From an uncultured Butyricicoccus sp. (GTDB taxonomy: Bacteria; Bacillota; Clostridia; Oscillospirales; Butyricicoccaceae): DNA of 14,366 nt. The notes under the pieces are model-generated. The model had not been told where the DNA came from. It did no database searches and saw only the letters and a program-made list of their open reading frames with translations. The stretch spans positions 1 to 14,366 of the forward strand of contig URFQ01000064.1 of assembly GCA_900547195.1 (NCBI GenBank), given 5' to 3'. Both the position numbers and the translations under genes were made by a program. How positions within the stretch are numbered: the stretch's first letter is position 1; each line of letters opens with the position of its first letter. Shown here piece by piece: positions 1-7,175 of this stretch.

Positions 1-330
1 GTGGTCAAGCCGCCCGCCGGTCGCGCAGGCCAGCGTAATATCTTTGCAGCCGCGTTCGATGGCAAGCGAAACACTGTGCTGCGTATCGGTATCGTCTTTT
101 TCCGGCGTCAGACGCACAAGCTCACGGCACGCGATTGCCTCGCGGCTGGAATCAAAATCCGCCACCACCACATCCGGCGTAATACCGAGTTGCCCGGCAT
201 ATTTCATGCCGCCGTCTGCGCAGAGGACAAGGCATCCCGGGTTTTCCCGCAAAAAAACGCGCACATATTCCAAATCCTCGCACGGCGCGGCGGAGAGAAT
301 CAGTGCCCTGCGCCCTTCCCAAGTTCCCAT
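1..330 (-). CDS. thiN: Thiamine pyrophosphokinase, N-terminal half (cut by window edge)
   Basis: Transfers pyrophosphate from ATP to thiamine to make the cofactor thiamine diphosphate in the cytoplasm. The first 110 codons are visible; the frame is open to the window edge, and full-length family members are about 210 residues, so roughly half is missing. Family motifs seen are CADGG (37-41), DVVVADFDS (53-61), the acidic KDDTD (78-82) and the start of GGRLDH (105-110). The ATG at 328-330 is chosen because AAAGGA at 340-345 lies 9 bases upstream and no other start fits as well. The gene begins inside the last codons of rsgA, overlapping it by 31 bp in another frame, which suggests translational coupling. 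In B. subtilis rpe lies between these two genes; here it is absent. Identification is by motif and gene order, and both agree. Confidence 0.93.
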   Translation of the reverse strand, partial: MGTWEGRRALILSAAPCEDLEYVRVFLRENPGCLVLCADGGMKYAGQLGITPDVVVADFDSSREAIACRELVRLTPEKDDTDTQHSVSLAIERGCKDITLACATGGRLDH

Positions 331-1196
331 TGTTTCAAATCCTTTACGCTTTCATAGAGTTTCACATAGCTTTTATGGCGGCTGCGGGCGATCTTGCCCG
401 CCTCCACGGCTTCCAACACCGCGCAGCCCTTTTCCTTAACGTGTGCGCAGCCAGTGAATTTACACTGCCCGATATAGGGCGCAAATTCACGAAACGCATA
501 TTGCAAGTCCTCACGCAGCACCAAATCCATCTGCTCGGTATCAAAGGAAGAAAATCCCGGCGTATCGGCCAGATAGCCTCCGTCCAGCGGCACCAGTTCA
601 ATATGCCGCGTGGTGTGGCGTCCGCGGCCGATGCGGCCGGAAATCGCGCCGACCTCAGCGCCAAAGCCGGGCAGCAGACGGTTGAGCAGGCTGGATTTTC
701 CCACGCCGGAATTCCCGGCAAACGCCGCAGTTTTCCCTGCAATGCGAACGCGCAGCTTATCTACGCCTTCTCCAGTCTCCGCGCTGACCGCAAGTACGCC
801 GATACCAGCAAGTTCATAGCTTGCGGCCAGCTCCGCGCCATCGTCCAAATCGGTCTTATTCACGACAACCAGCGCCTCAATTCCTTTGTTTTCTGCAATG
901 GCAAGTACTTTGTCGATCAAAAACGGATCGGTAACCGGCGGGGCAGCCGATGCAACCGCGACCAGCAGGTCAATATTCGCCAGCGCTGGACGGATCAGCT
1001 GATTGCGGCGCGGCGCGATCTCCATCAGATACCCGGTGCCGTCCGGCTGCATACCGACTGTCGCCCGGTCGCCAACCACAGGCTTGCCCACGGTTTTGCG
1101 GAATTTTCCCCGCGCTTTGCATTCGATAACGCCATCGGCGGTATCTACATAGTAGAAACCGCCGATGCCCTTTAAAATCGTTCCGGTGAGTTCCAA
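300..1196 (-). CDS. rsgA: Ribosome small-subunit assembly GTPase RsgA (TTG start)
   Basis: Circularly permuted GTPase that checks and helps mature the 30S ribosomal subunit. The 298-residue product has an N-terminal OB fold (about 1-70), then the G motifs in permuted order: G4 NKTD (113-116), the P-loop GNSGVGKSS (161-169), a G2-like RGRHTTRH (191-198) and G3 DTPG (211-214). A C-terminal zinc site has C245, C250, H252 and C258. The start is TTG at 1194-1196: it has an AAAGGAG site 7 bases upstream, and any later start would remove part of the OB fold. The gene is 12 bp after prkC. In B. subtilis the orthologue (CpgA) is a known PrkC substrate and RsgA GTPases are (p)ppGpp targets, so the neighbourhood fits a growth-control module. 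Length and motifs are normal. Confidence 0.97.
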   Translation of the reverse strand: MELTGTILKGIGGFYYVDTADGVIECKARGKFRKTVGKPVVGDRATVGMQPDGTGYLMEIAPRRNQLIRPALANIDLLVAVASAAPPVTDPFLIDKVLAIAENKGIEALVVVNKTDLDDGAELAASYELAGIGVLAVSAETGEGVDKLRVRIAGKTAAFAGNSGVGKSSLLNRLLPGFGAEVGAISGRIGRGRHTTRHIELVPLDGGYLADTPGFSSFDTEQMDLVLREDLQYAFREFAPYIGQCKFTGCAHVKEKGCAVLEAVEAGKIARSRHKSYVKLYESVKDLKQWELGKGAGH

Positions 1197-1203
1197 AACG
1201 TCG

Positions 1204-1210
1204 CTCCTTT
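1204..1210 (-). promoter_or_regulatory. Ribosome binding site fixing the TTG start of rsgA
   Basis: On the minus strand this reads AAAGGAG, a near-perfect Shine-Dalgarno sequence, followed by 7 bases and then TTG at 1196-1194. It overlaps the TAA stop of prkC (1209-1211). The ideal spacing is the main support for a non-ATG start here. Confidence 0.85.
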
Positions 1211-3299
1211 AATTAAACGTCACGGGGGTCGAGGTTTTCGTGCCGTCGACCCAAACATCGAGCATCGCGTCGCCCTCCGGGCCTTCCACAGTAATTGTCT
1301 GTGTGCCGCCGGATGGGGCAAACGTCTTTTCCGCGAGCAGGTTGCCATTCGAATCGTAAATCTTGACATGGGAGGACTCCGCATCCGGCAGGGTCACCGT
1401 GACACCTGCGGTGCCTTTCCTGGGTTCGCTCGTCCCCGGGTCGGTCGACGGCGTATCGCCGCCTTGCTCCTGCTTTTTACCGGTCGAGATATACAGGACG
1501 ACCGACGCCCCCTTCTTGATCTGCGTGCCGCTGGAAACCGACTGCCGGCAGACCTGGCCGACCGGGTATTCCTCGCTCTCCTCTTCCTGCGTATCCGCAA
1601 GCGTAAGGCCATAAGAATCCAGCATCGCCTTGGCGTCATCCAGCGTCTTGCCAGTCAGCGTCGGCATTTTCACCGTTTCCGGTTTTTTGCCCTTGCTGAC
1701 ATAGATGGTCACGGTATCGTCTTTGGTAACCGTCTTACCCTCGCCTGGATTGGTGCGGATGACGTAGCCGTCTTCAATTTGATCGTCATATTCTTCCTCC
1801 GTGGTGTATGGGATGTCGTTTTGATCCAGCAGGCGTTCGACCTCGCTCAGTTTGGTATCGGAGAAGTCAATCAGTTTATAGCCGTCTTTTTCGTCACCCT
1901 TGTTGGAATCCTCTTCGGCGCCGCATACCGTCAGGATGATCTTACTGCCAACCGCAACCTTGCTCCCCTCTTTGGGATTTTGTTCGATGACCTCGCCTTC
2001 CCGATAGTCCGGATCGTATTTTTTCTCATCCGCGACTTCAATCAGGAAGTCTTTATAATCGGTGTCCGCTTTTTCCAGAACCATCTCGTAATCCATGCCG
2101 ATAAAGTTCGGCACTGCGATTTTCTTGCTGCCGCCCGAAAACAAAAGCATGGCGCCAACCAAAACGGCAATCACGGCAAACACCGCAACCGCTACGCCGG
2201 CCATCGCCGCGGGCGACTCGCTGATTTTTTCACCAAAGGATTTTTTCTTCCTGCGCCGGCGGCGTGGTGCGTATTCCTCATCTTCGCGCGTGGGGGCCGT
2301 ATTGCTGCGGCGCTGCGGCTGACGCTTTGGAGCAATATCATCCTCAAAACGCGGCACAGCGCTGCCTGCGGATGCCGAAGACATTCCGCGCTGATAAGAG
2401 ATCGTCCGGGTCTCATCCAGCAGCGGCGCGTCGCCGCGTACATCATGCTCATGATATCCAAAGGCTACGTTTTGGTTCAGCTTAATGCGTTCGAGATCAT
2501 TGTACAGCTGCTGGGCGGTCGCATAGCGCTTGGAGACATTCGGGCACATGGCGTGCATCACGATGTCGTCCATCCCCTTCGGGATACCGTTCACCAGTTC
2601 GCTGGGCATCATCGGCACCGAATTGATATGCTGCATCACAATCGCTACCGCCGAATCGCCTTCAAACGGCAGTTTGCCGGTCAACATCTCGTACATGACC
2701 ACACCGAGCGAATACAGGTCGGTACGTGAATCGATCGCGCCACCCTTGGCCTGTTCGGGGGAGATATAGTGCACCGAGCCAATGGCCTCCTGCATGACGC
2801 GGGTTTCCTGATTGCTCTCCAGGCGGGCGATGCCAAAATCGGTGACTTTTGCCGTGCCATCGCGCAGGAGCATAATATTATGCGGCTTGATGTCCTGATG
2901 GATAATGCCGCGAGAATGCGCATGCTCCAGCGCGCGTGCAATCTGCTGGGCAAAAAACACGGTCTCCTGCCAGGATAGATGCCCCTTTTTCTGCAAATAC
3001 TCCTTCAGTGAAATGCCGTCAATGAGCTCCATGACAATATAGTCGATACCGTCCGAATGCGCAACATCGTACACAGCCACAATATTGTTGTGCGACAGTT
3101 TGGCAACCGCCTGTGATTCATTGTAGAACCGGCGGCGGAACTCCTCGTCCTGCGCAAATTCTTCTTTCAGGATTTTGATCGCTACAAAGCGGTTGAGCAC
3201 CCTGCAGCGCGCCTTATACACCATCGCCATGCCGCCGACGCCGAGCACTTCCAGGATTTCATATCGCCCGCCGAGCAGGGTTCCAATGTACTTATCCAT
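1209..3299 (-). CDS. prkC: PASTA-domain membrane serine/threonine kinase (PrkC/Stk1 type)
   Basis: Single-pass membrane Hanks-type kinase that senses cell-wall fragments through external PASTA repeats and phosphorylates proteins of growth, wall synthesis and translation. The 696-residue product has a kinase domain (about 13-275) with glycine loop LGVGGMAMVYKA (19-30), VAIK lysine K42, catalytic loop HQDIKPHN (134-141), DFG (154-156) and SPEQA (180-184). A charged linker (about 276-360) ends in an Arg/Lys run at 346-353. One membrane helix spans about 364-387. Three PASTA repeats follow (about 395-460, 474-537, 543-607), then a Ser/Thr/Pro/Gly linker and a small beta-rich domain (about 630-696). 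The catalytic loop has Gln135 where most kinases have Arg, making it a non-RD kinase; Asp136 and Asn141 are intact. AAGGAG at 3311-3316 lies 11 bases upstream. The gene is 15 bp after its cognate phosphatase gene prpC. Confidence 0.97.
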   Translation of the reverse strand: MDKYIGTLLGGRYEILEVLGVGGMAMVYKARCRVLNRFVAIKILKEEFAQDEEFRRRFYNESQAVAKLSHNNIVAVYDVAHSDGIDYIVMELIDGISLKEYLQKKGHLSWQETVFFAQQIARALEHAHSRGIIHQDIKPHNIMLLRDGTAKVTDFGIARLESNQETRVMQEAIGSVHYISPEQAKGGAIDSRTDLYSLGVVMYEMLTGKLPFEGDSAVAIVMQHINSVPMMPSELVNGIPKGMDDIVMHAMCPNVSKRYATAQQLYNDLERIKLNQNVAFGYHEHDVRGDAPLLDETRTISYQRGMSSASAGSAVPRFEDDIAPKRQPQRRSNTAPTREDEEYAPRRRRRKKKSFGEKISESPAAMAGVAVAVFAVIAVLVGAMLLFSGGSKKIAVPNFIGMDYEMVLEKADTDYKDFLIEVADEKKYDPDYREGEVIEQNPKEGSKVAVGSKIILTVCGAEEDSNKGDEKDGYKLIDFSDTKLSEVERLLDQNDIPYTTEEEYDDQIEDGYVIRTNPGEGKTVTKDDTVTIYVSKGKKPETVKMPTLTGKTLDDAKAMLDSYGLTLADTQEEESEEYPVGQVCRQSVSSGTQIKKGASVVLYISTGKKQEQGGDTPSTDPGTSEPRKGTAGVTVTLPDAESSHVKIYDSNGNLLAEKTFAPSGGTQTITVEGPEGDAMLDVWVDGTKTSTPVTFN

Positions 3300-3314
3300 A
3301 GTATTACTCTCTCC

Positions 3315-4064
3315 TTATTCCGCTGAGCCGCCGCGGCGAAACAGAACCACGGTAATGTTATCCGCGCCGCCATTCTCGCAGGCTGAGGCAATCAGATTGC
3401 CCGCCGCCTGCTCCAGCGTCGCGGCATCCCTGATGACGCGTGCAATCTCGCTGTCCTCCACCATGCCGGTCAGGCCGTCCGAGCACAGCAGCAGCACGTC
3501 ATCCTCCCCCAGGGTATAATCAAACAAATCGCTGTCCACAAAGGTATCCACGCCAATGGCACGGGTGATGAGGTTTCTGTGTGGGTGGTTGCGCGACTGT
3601 TCGGGTGTGAGTTTTCCTTTGCGCACCATTTCCTGCACATAAGAATGGTCTTCCGTGAGCTGGCACACCCCGCCGTCCCGCAGCAGGTACGCGCGGCTGT
3701 CGCCCACATTCACCAGCACGGCGTTCTCCCCCTGTACCAACGCGCCGACCAGCGTAGTCCCCATGCCGCGGAATTCCGGATTTTGATTGGAAAGCTCAAA
3801 CACCGACTGGTTGGCGTACTGCGCGCCCACACGGAGCAGATCCTCCATGTATGTATTGTCCATGCCGGGTTGGATTTCTTGCCGGACTTCCTCGACAAAG
3901 CGTTCAATGGCATACCGGCTGGCAACATTGCCTGCGCTGGCGCCTCCCATGCCGTCACATACGACAAGCAGCGCAGCATCCGCCTGATCAAACAGCTCGA
4001 CCGCATAGTTATCCTGATTGGTCGGGCGCACCATGCCTTTGTTTGTGCTGCCGTAGGCTATCAT
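3315..4064 (-). CDS. prpC: PP2C-family serine/threonine protein phosphatase (PrpC/Stp)
   Basis: Cytoplasmic metal-dependent phosphatase that reverses phosphorylation by the PASTA kinase encoded just downstream. The 249-residue product is the usual length for the bacterial Stp group. Motifs in order are RPTNQDN (13-19; R13 is the expected phosphate-binding residue), VCDGMGG (35-41, metal-binding D37), MGTTL (101-105), GDSRAYL (121-127), SDGLTG (195-200, D196) and GADNIT (233-238, D235), so the metal-centre aspartates all appear intact. Its ATG overlaps the rlmN stop as ATGA (4 bp), pointing to coupled translation, with a GAAGG-like site about 10 bases upstream. The adjacent phosphatase and kinase genes match the B. 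subtilis prpC-prkC pair. No signal peptide or membrane segment is seen. Confidence 0.97.
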   Translation of the reverse strand: MIAYGSTNKGMVRPTNQDNYAVELFDQADAALLVVCDGMGGASAGNVASRYAIERFVEEVRQEIQPGMDNTYMEDLLRVGAQYANQSVFELSNQNPEFRGMGTTLVGALVQGENAVLVNVGDSRAYLLRDGGVCQLTEDHSYVQEMVRKGKLTPEQSRNHPHRNLITRAIGVDTFVDSDLFDYTLGEDDVLLLCSDGLTGMVEDSEIARVIRDAATLEQAAGNLIASACENGGADNITVVLFRRGGSAE

Positions 4065-5113
4065 TTTGCATCACCTTCTTCTAGGGTTCTGCGGCGCAGC
4101 TGGCCGCATGCCGCGTCAATATCCGGTCCCAAACGGCGGCGCACCGTAACGGTGACGCCGTTTTTTTCTAAAATCTGCTGGAAGCGGCGCACAGCCTCCC
4201 GCGTGGACGGCTGCACTGCGCTTTCCTTGACCGGATTGAGCGGGATCAGGTTCACATGCCCCGGCCGGCCTTTCAGGAGCGCGGCGAAACGCTCGGCCTG
4301 CCACGGGCGGTCGCTGATTCCTCGGGACATGGCATACTCATAGGAAATACGCCGCCCGGTCGTATCAAAATAATAATTGCATGCCTGCATCAGCCGCTCG
4401 ATTGGATAACTGCGGTTTACCGGCATAATCTTTCCCCGGCTTTCGTTGTCCGGCGCATGCAGGGAGATGGAAAGCGTAATCTGCAATTTCTCATCTGCCA
4501 ACTTCTCTATTTTATCAGCTAATCCGCTCGTTGACAAGGAAATATGGCGCTGCCCGATGTTAATTCCTTCCTGACATGACACCAAATGCAAAAATTTCAG
4601 CACATTGTCGTAATTATCCAGCGGTTCCCCGGTGCCCATCAGCACAATATTGCTGATTCTTACGTTGGAATCTTTTTGTGCAAACAGTACCTGATCCAAA
4701 ATCTCGCCCGCCGACAGGTTCCGCTTGAGGCCAAACAGGCCGGAGGCACAAAACTTGCAGCCCATACGGCACCCGACCTGTGTAGATACGCAGACCGTGT
4801 TGCCATGTTCGTAACGCATCAGGACGCTTTCTACGCAGTCCCCACCGCGCATGCGCCAAAGATATTTCACGGTGCCGTCTATTTTAGACGTCTGCTTGCG
4901 CTCGACATGCGGCACGGTCAGTGCAAACCGATCGTTTAGCCGCATGCGCAGATTCTTCGACAGGTCGCTCATCTCATCGAACGATTCCACCGGCGTGTGC
5001 AGCCATTTAAAAATCTGTTTCGCCCGAAAGGGCTTTTCACCCATCTCGGTCAGCGCGGTGCGCAGTTCGTCCAAATCAAGGCTTTTGATTTCCGGTTTGG
5101 TATGTTCGCTCAT
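4061..5113 (-). CDS. rlmN: Dual-specificity 23S rRNA / tRNA adenine-C2 methyltransferase RlmN
   Basis: Radical-SAM enzyme that methylates C2 of A2503 in 23S rRNA and of A37 in some tRNAs, aiding translational accuracy. The 350-residue product has the iron-sulfur CxxxCxxC motif (C115, C119, C122), a preceding Cys108 spaced as in the E. coli enzyme, the SAM-contact motif GTGEPLDN (160-167), and the C-terminal Cys336 in DAACG, the expected methyl-carrying cysteine. All catalytic cysteines are therefore present. The frame stays open further upstream to 5200, but the start at 5111-5113 is chosen because AAGGAG lies 6 bases upstream and the family-like N-terminus (a few residues, then DLDELRTAL) begins here. 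It overlaps the rsmB stop by 4 bp (ATGA) and prpC by 4 bp. Cfr is an alternative name for similar proteins, but the operon position and motif context favour RlmN. Confidence 0.97.
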   Translation of the reverse strand: MSEHTKPEIKSLDLDELRTALTEMGEKPFRAKQIFKWLHTPVESFDEMSDLSKNLRMRLNDRFALTVPHVERKQTSKIDGTVKYLWRMRGGDCVESVLMRYEHGNTVCVSTQVGCRMGCKFCASGLFGLKRNLSAGEILDQVLFAQKDSNVRISNIVLMGTGEPLDNYDNVLKFLHLVSCQEGINIGQRHISLSTSGLADKIEKLADEKLQITLSISLHAPDNESRGKIMPVNRSYPIERLMQACNYYFDTTGRRISYEYAMSRGISDRPWQAERFAALLKGRPGHVNLIPLNPVKESAVQPSTREAVRRFQQILEKNGVTVTVRRRLGPDIDAACGQLRRRTLEEGDAK

Positions 5114-6456
5114 TGTGTTCTCCTTAGCTTTGCAATGAAGAAGCCGTCGGTCTGATTCCGGTGCGGAAGCAGGGTAATCATCCCTTCGGTATCGCCGCAC
5201 ACCGGATGGGTGAAGGGCTCCAGGGAAAACTCCGGATGCTCCGCTAGGAAGCCGCCCACAACATCCTCATTTTCCCGCTTCAGCACCGTGCAGGTCGAGT
5301 AGACCAGCGTACCGCCCGGTTTCACATAGCCGCAGCAATTTCCCAGGATCGCCGCCTGGATTGCAGGCAGACCCGCCAGCTCGGCATCGGTTTTAAATCG
5401 GATTTCCGGTTTTTTTCGAATAATCCCCAGCCCGGAGCAGGGCGCATCGCACAGGACATAATCCGCCGAGCCGGCAAGTTGATCCTGCCGCACCCGGCCG
5501 TCTGCCAGCCGTGTTTTTATATTCGACAGGCCAAGGCGCCCGGCGCCCGCCCGGATGATTTCCAGTTTATGTTCATAGACGTCGCAGGATACCACCTCGC
5601 CGGTGTTTTCCATGCGTTCGGCAATGTAAAAGGTCTTTCCGCCCGGCGCCGCACAGCAATCAAGCGTTTTTGCACCCGGCTGCGGGTTCAAAACCTCCAC
5701 ACAAGCCGCGCTCGCCGCATCCTGCACGGTAATCTTCCCCTCTTGAAACAGCGGATGCGCAGTGATATCGCCGCCGCTGCACAGCAGGATGTTCTCCATG
5801 GTTTCATGCGGCGTGACTGCAAAGCCATCCGCCGCAAGCCGTTCCGCAGCGGTATTGGGGGTGAGCTGCAGGCGGTTCACACGCACCGAAAGCGGCGCGG
5901 CTTCATTGTTTGCAGCCGCAATGCGTTCGGCTTCCTTCTGCCCGAACTGTTCGCTCAGATAGCGGATAAACCACTCCGGGTGGCTATATCGCAGCGCATA
6001 ATAGCTTTCTTTGTCCGGGCAGTCCAGCCGCGGCAGCAGGTCCGCCTCAGAATCCCGCGCGATGGCGCGCAGCACACCGTTGGCGAAGCCGACCGTGCGG
6101 GGGTCGGCCCGGCAGTATTTGCGGATCAAATTGATCGCCTCACCCACGGCGGCGTGCGCTGGAATACGGTCGAGCATGGTGAGCTGATAGGCCGTCATAC
6201 GCAACACATCGAGCACACGCGGCGCAATCTTACTCAGCCGGATTTTCGAATAGTTTGACAAATAAAAGTCGCACATGCTGCGGTTTTGCAGGGTTCCATA
6301 CGCCAGCCGCGCGGCGAGCGCCGCGTCGCGCTCGCTGAGCCGGGCGCGCTCCAGAAAATGATGCAGCGCCCCATCCGACCATGCGCCGTCCTCCGCCATG
6401 GCAAACAGTGTGAATGCCGCGGCTTCGCGGGCGTTCGCCGGTTTCTTTTTAATCAT
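5110..6456 (-). CDS. rsmB: 16S rRNA cytosine-967 C5-methyltransferase RsmB
   Basis: SAM-dependent methyltransferase that makes m5C967 (E. coli numbering) in 16S rRNA. The 448-residue product has an N-terminal NusB-like RNA-binding domain (about 5-135), a linker region, and a Rossmann methyltransferase domain. Motifs are CAAPGGK (268-274, SAM binding), DAPCSG (337-342) and YSTCT (386-390). Cys340 and Cys389 are the two cysteines expected for release and catalysis. The ATG at 6454-6456 overlaps the end of the peptidase gene by 8 bp, and GAGGA about 7 bases upstream is encoded by that gene's basic tail. Length and domain order are typical of the Firmicute protein (B. subtilis YloM). It is followed by rlmN, so two rRNA methylases are co-expressed. 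Confidence 0.97.
   Translation of the reverse strand: MIKKKPANAREAAAFTLFAMAEDGAWSDGALHHFLERARLSERDAALAARLAYGTLQNRSMCDFYLSNYSKIRLSKIAPRVLDVLRMTAYQLTMLDRIPAHAAVGEAINLIRKYCRADPRTVGFANGVLRAIARDSEADLLPRLDCPDKESYYALRYSHPEWFIRYLSEQFGQKEAERIAAANNEAAPLSVRVNRLQLTPNTAAERLAADGFAVTPHETMENILLCSGGDITAHPLFQEGKITVQDAASAACVEVLNPQPGAKTLDCCAAPGGKTFYIAERMENTGEVVSCDVYEHKLEIIRAGAGRLGLSNIKTRLADGRVRQDQLAGSADYVLCDAPCSGLGIIRKKPEIRFKTDAELAGLPAIQAAILGNCCGYVKPGGTLVYSTCTVLKRENEDVVGGFLAEHPEFSLEPFTHPVCGDTEGMITLLPHRNQTDGFFIAKLRRTQ
5120..5125 (-). promoter_or_regulatory. Ribosome binding site of rlmN inside the rsmB end
   Basis: Reads AAGGAG on the minus strand, 6 bases before the rlmN ATG at 5113, within the last codons of rsmB. 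It selects this start over the longer in-frame reading that goes back to 5200 over rsmB. Confidence 0.85.
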
Positions 6457-7153
6457 TGCGTCGTCCTCGGTTTCCGAAAATCAAAATCAGACGCAGCAGC
6501 TGCGCCAGCGAGACCGCCAACGCGGCCACATAGGTCATCGCGGCAGCCCACAGGGTCTTTTTCGCCATCGGGTACTCGTCGTCGTACAGCAGGCCACCTT
6601 CACGAATGGCCTCCAGCGCGCGGTTCGATGCATTCAGCTCGACCGGCAGCGTCACCAACTGGAACAGTGTGGACAGGCCGAAAAAAGCGATGCCCACCGT
6701 AATGAGAACGCCAAAATTAAAGAGAAAACCCATCAAAATCAGCGGCATCGACAACATGGAGCCAAGATTGGTCGCCGGAATAATCACTGCACGCAGCTTC
6801 ATTGGCACATAGCCGGCCGCATACTGTACCGCATGCCCAGCCTCGTGCGCGGCGACCCCAATAGACGCCACCGAAGTCGAACTGTATACGCTGTCCGACA
6901 GGCGGATCACGTTATCGCGCGGGTCAAAATGATCGGTCAGGTGGCCGGACACGCGCTCGATGCGCACATTGTTTACACCGCCTGACCGAAGGACGGCGGC
7001 CGCAGCCTGCGCGCCAGTCATGTTCCGGCGGCTGTACACGCGGGAGTATTTTTGAAACGTCGAGTTTACCCTGGCCTGCGCCCAGAATGCCAGCAAAACG
7101 CACGGCAGTACAAGCACCAGATAATAGTAATCAAATCCATAATAATAAGGCAT
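6449..7153 (-). CDS. Membrane-bound neutral zinc metallopeptidase, YugP type
   Basis: Predicted membrane metalloprotease of the Zn_peptidase_2 family (B. subtilis YugP); its substrate is not known to me. The 234-residue product starts with a hydrophobic helix (about 10-27), followed by a soluble stretch and the zinc motif HEAGH (103-107). Hydrophobic helices run about 122-145, 147-169 and 203-226. Glu172 in LPVELNAS is a candidate third zinc ligand, as similar motifs occur at this place in the family. The ATG at 7151-7153 has AGGGA about 7 bases upstream and lies 22 bp after fmt. The gene overlaps rsmB by 8 bp. B. subtilis has no gene here; a peptidase of this family between fmt and rsmB is, from memory, common in Clostridia. 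It may act in membrane protein quality control, but that is a guess. Confidence 0.9.
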   Translation of the reverse strand: MPYYYGFDYYYLVLVLPCVLLAFWAQARVNSTFQKYSRVYSRRNMTGAQAAAAVLRSGGVNNVRIERVSGHLTDHFDPRDNVIRLSDSVYSSTSVASIGVAAHEAGHAVQYAAGYVPMKLRAVIIPATNLGSMLSMPLILMGFLFNFGVLITVGIAFFGLSTLFQLVTLPVELNASNRALEAIREGGLLYDDEYPMAKKTLWAAAMTYVAALAVSLAQLLRLILIFGNRGRRND

Positions 7154-7175
7154 AGAAATCCCTGCTTTCTTTGGT

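Noticed and set aside
1368..2729. A 453-codon open frame on the plus strand opposite prkC.
   Set aside because: It lies wholly opposite a clear kinase gene, has no recognisable domain, and its composition (many His, Arg, Phe, Ile) is what the reverse strand of GC-rich coding sequence gives.
5114..5200. N-terminal extension of 29 residues on RlmN.
   Set aside because: It overlaps the rsmB end, has no family resemblance, and a strong ribosome site sits 6 bases before the ATG at 5113.
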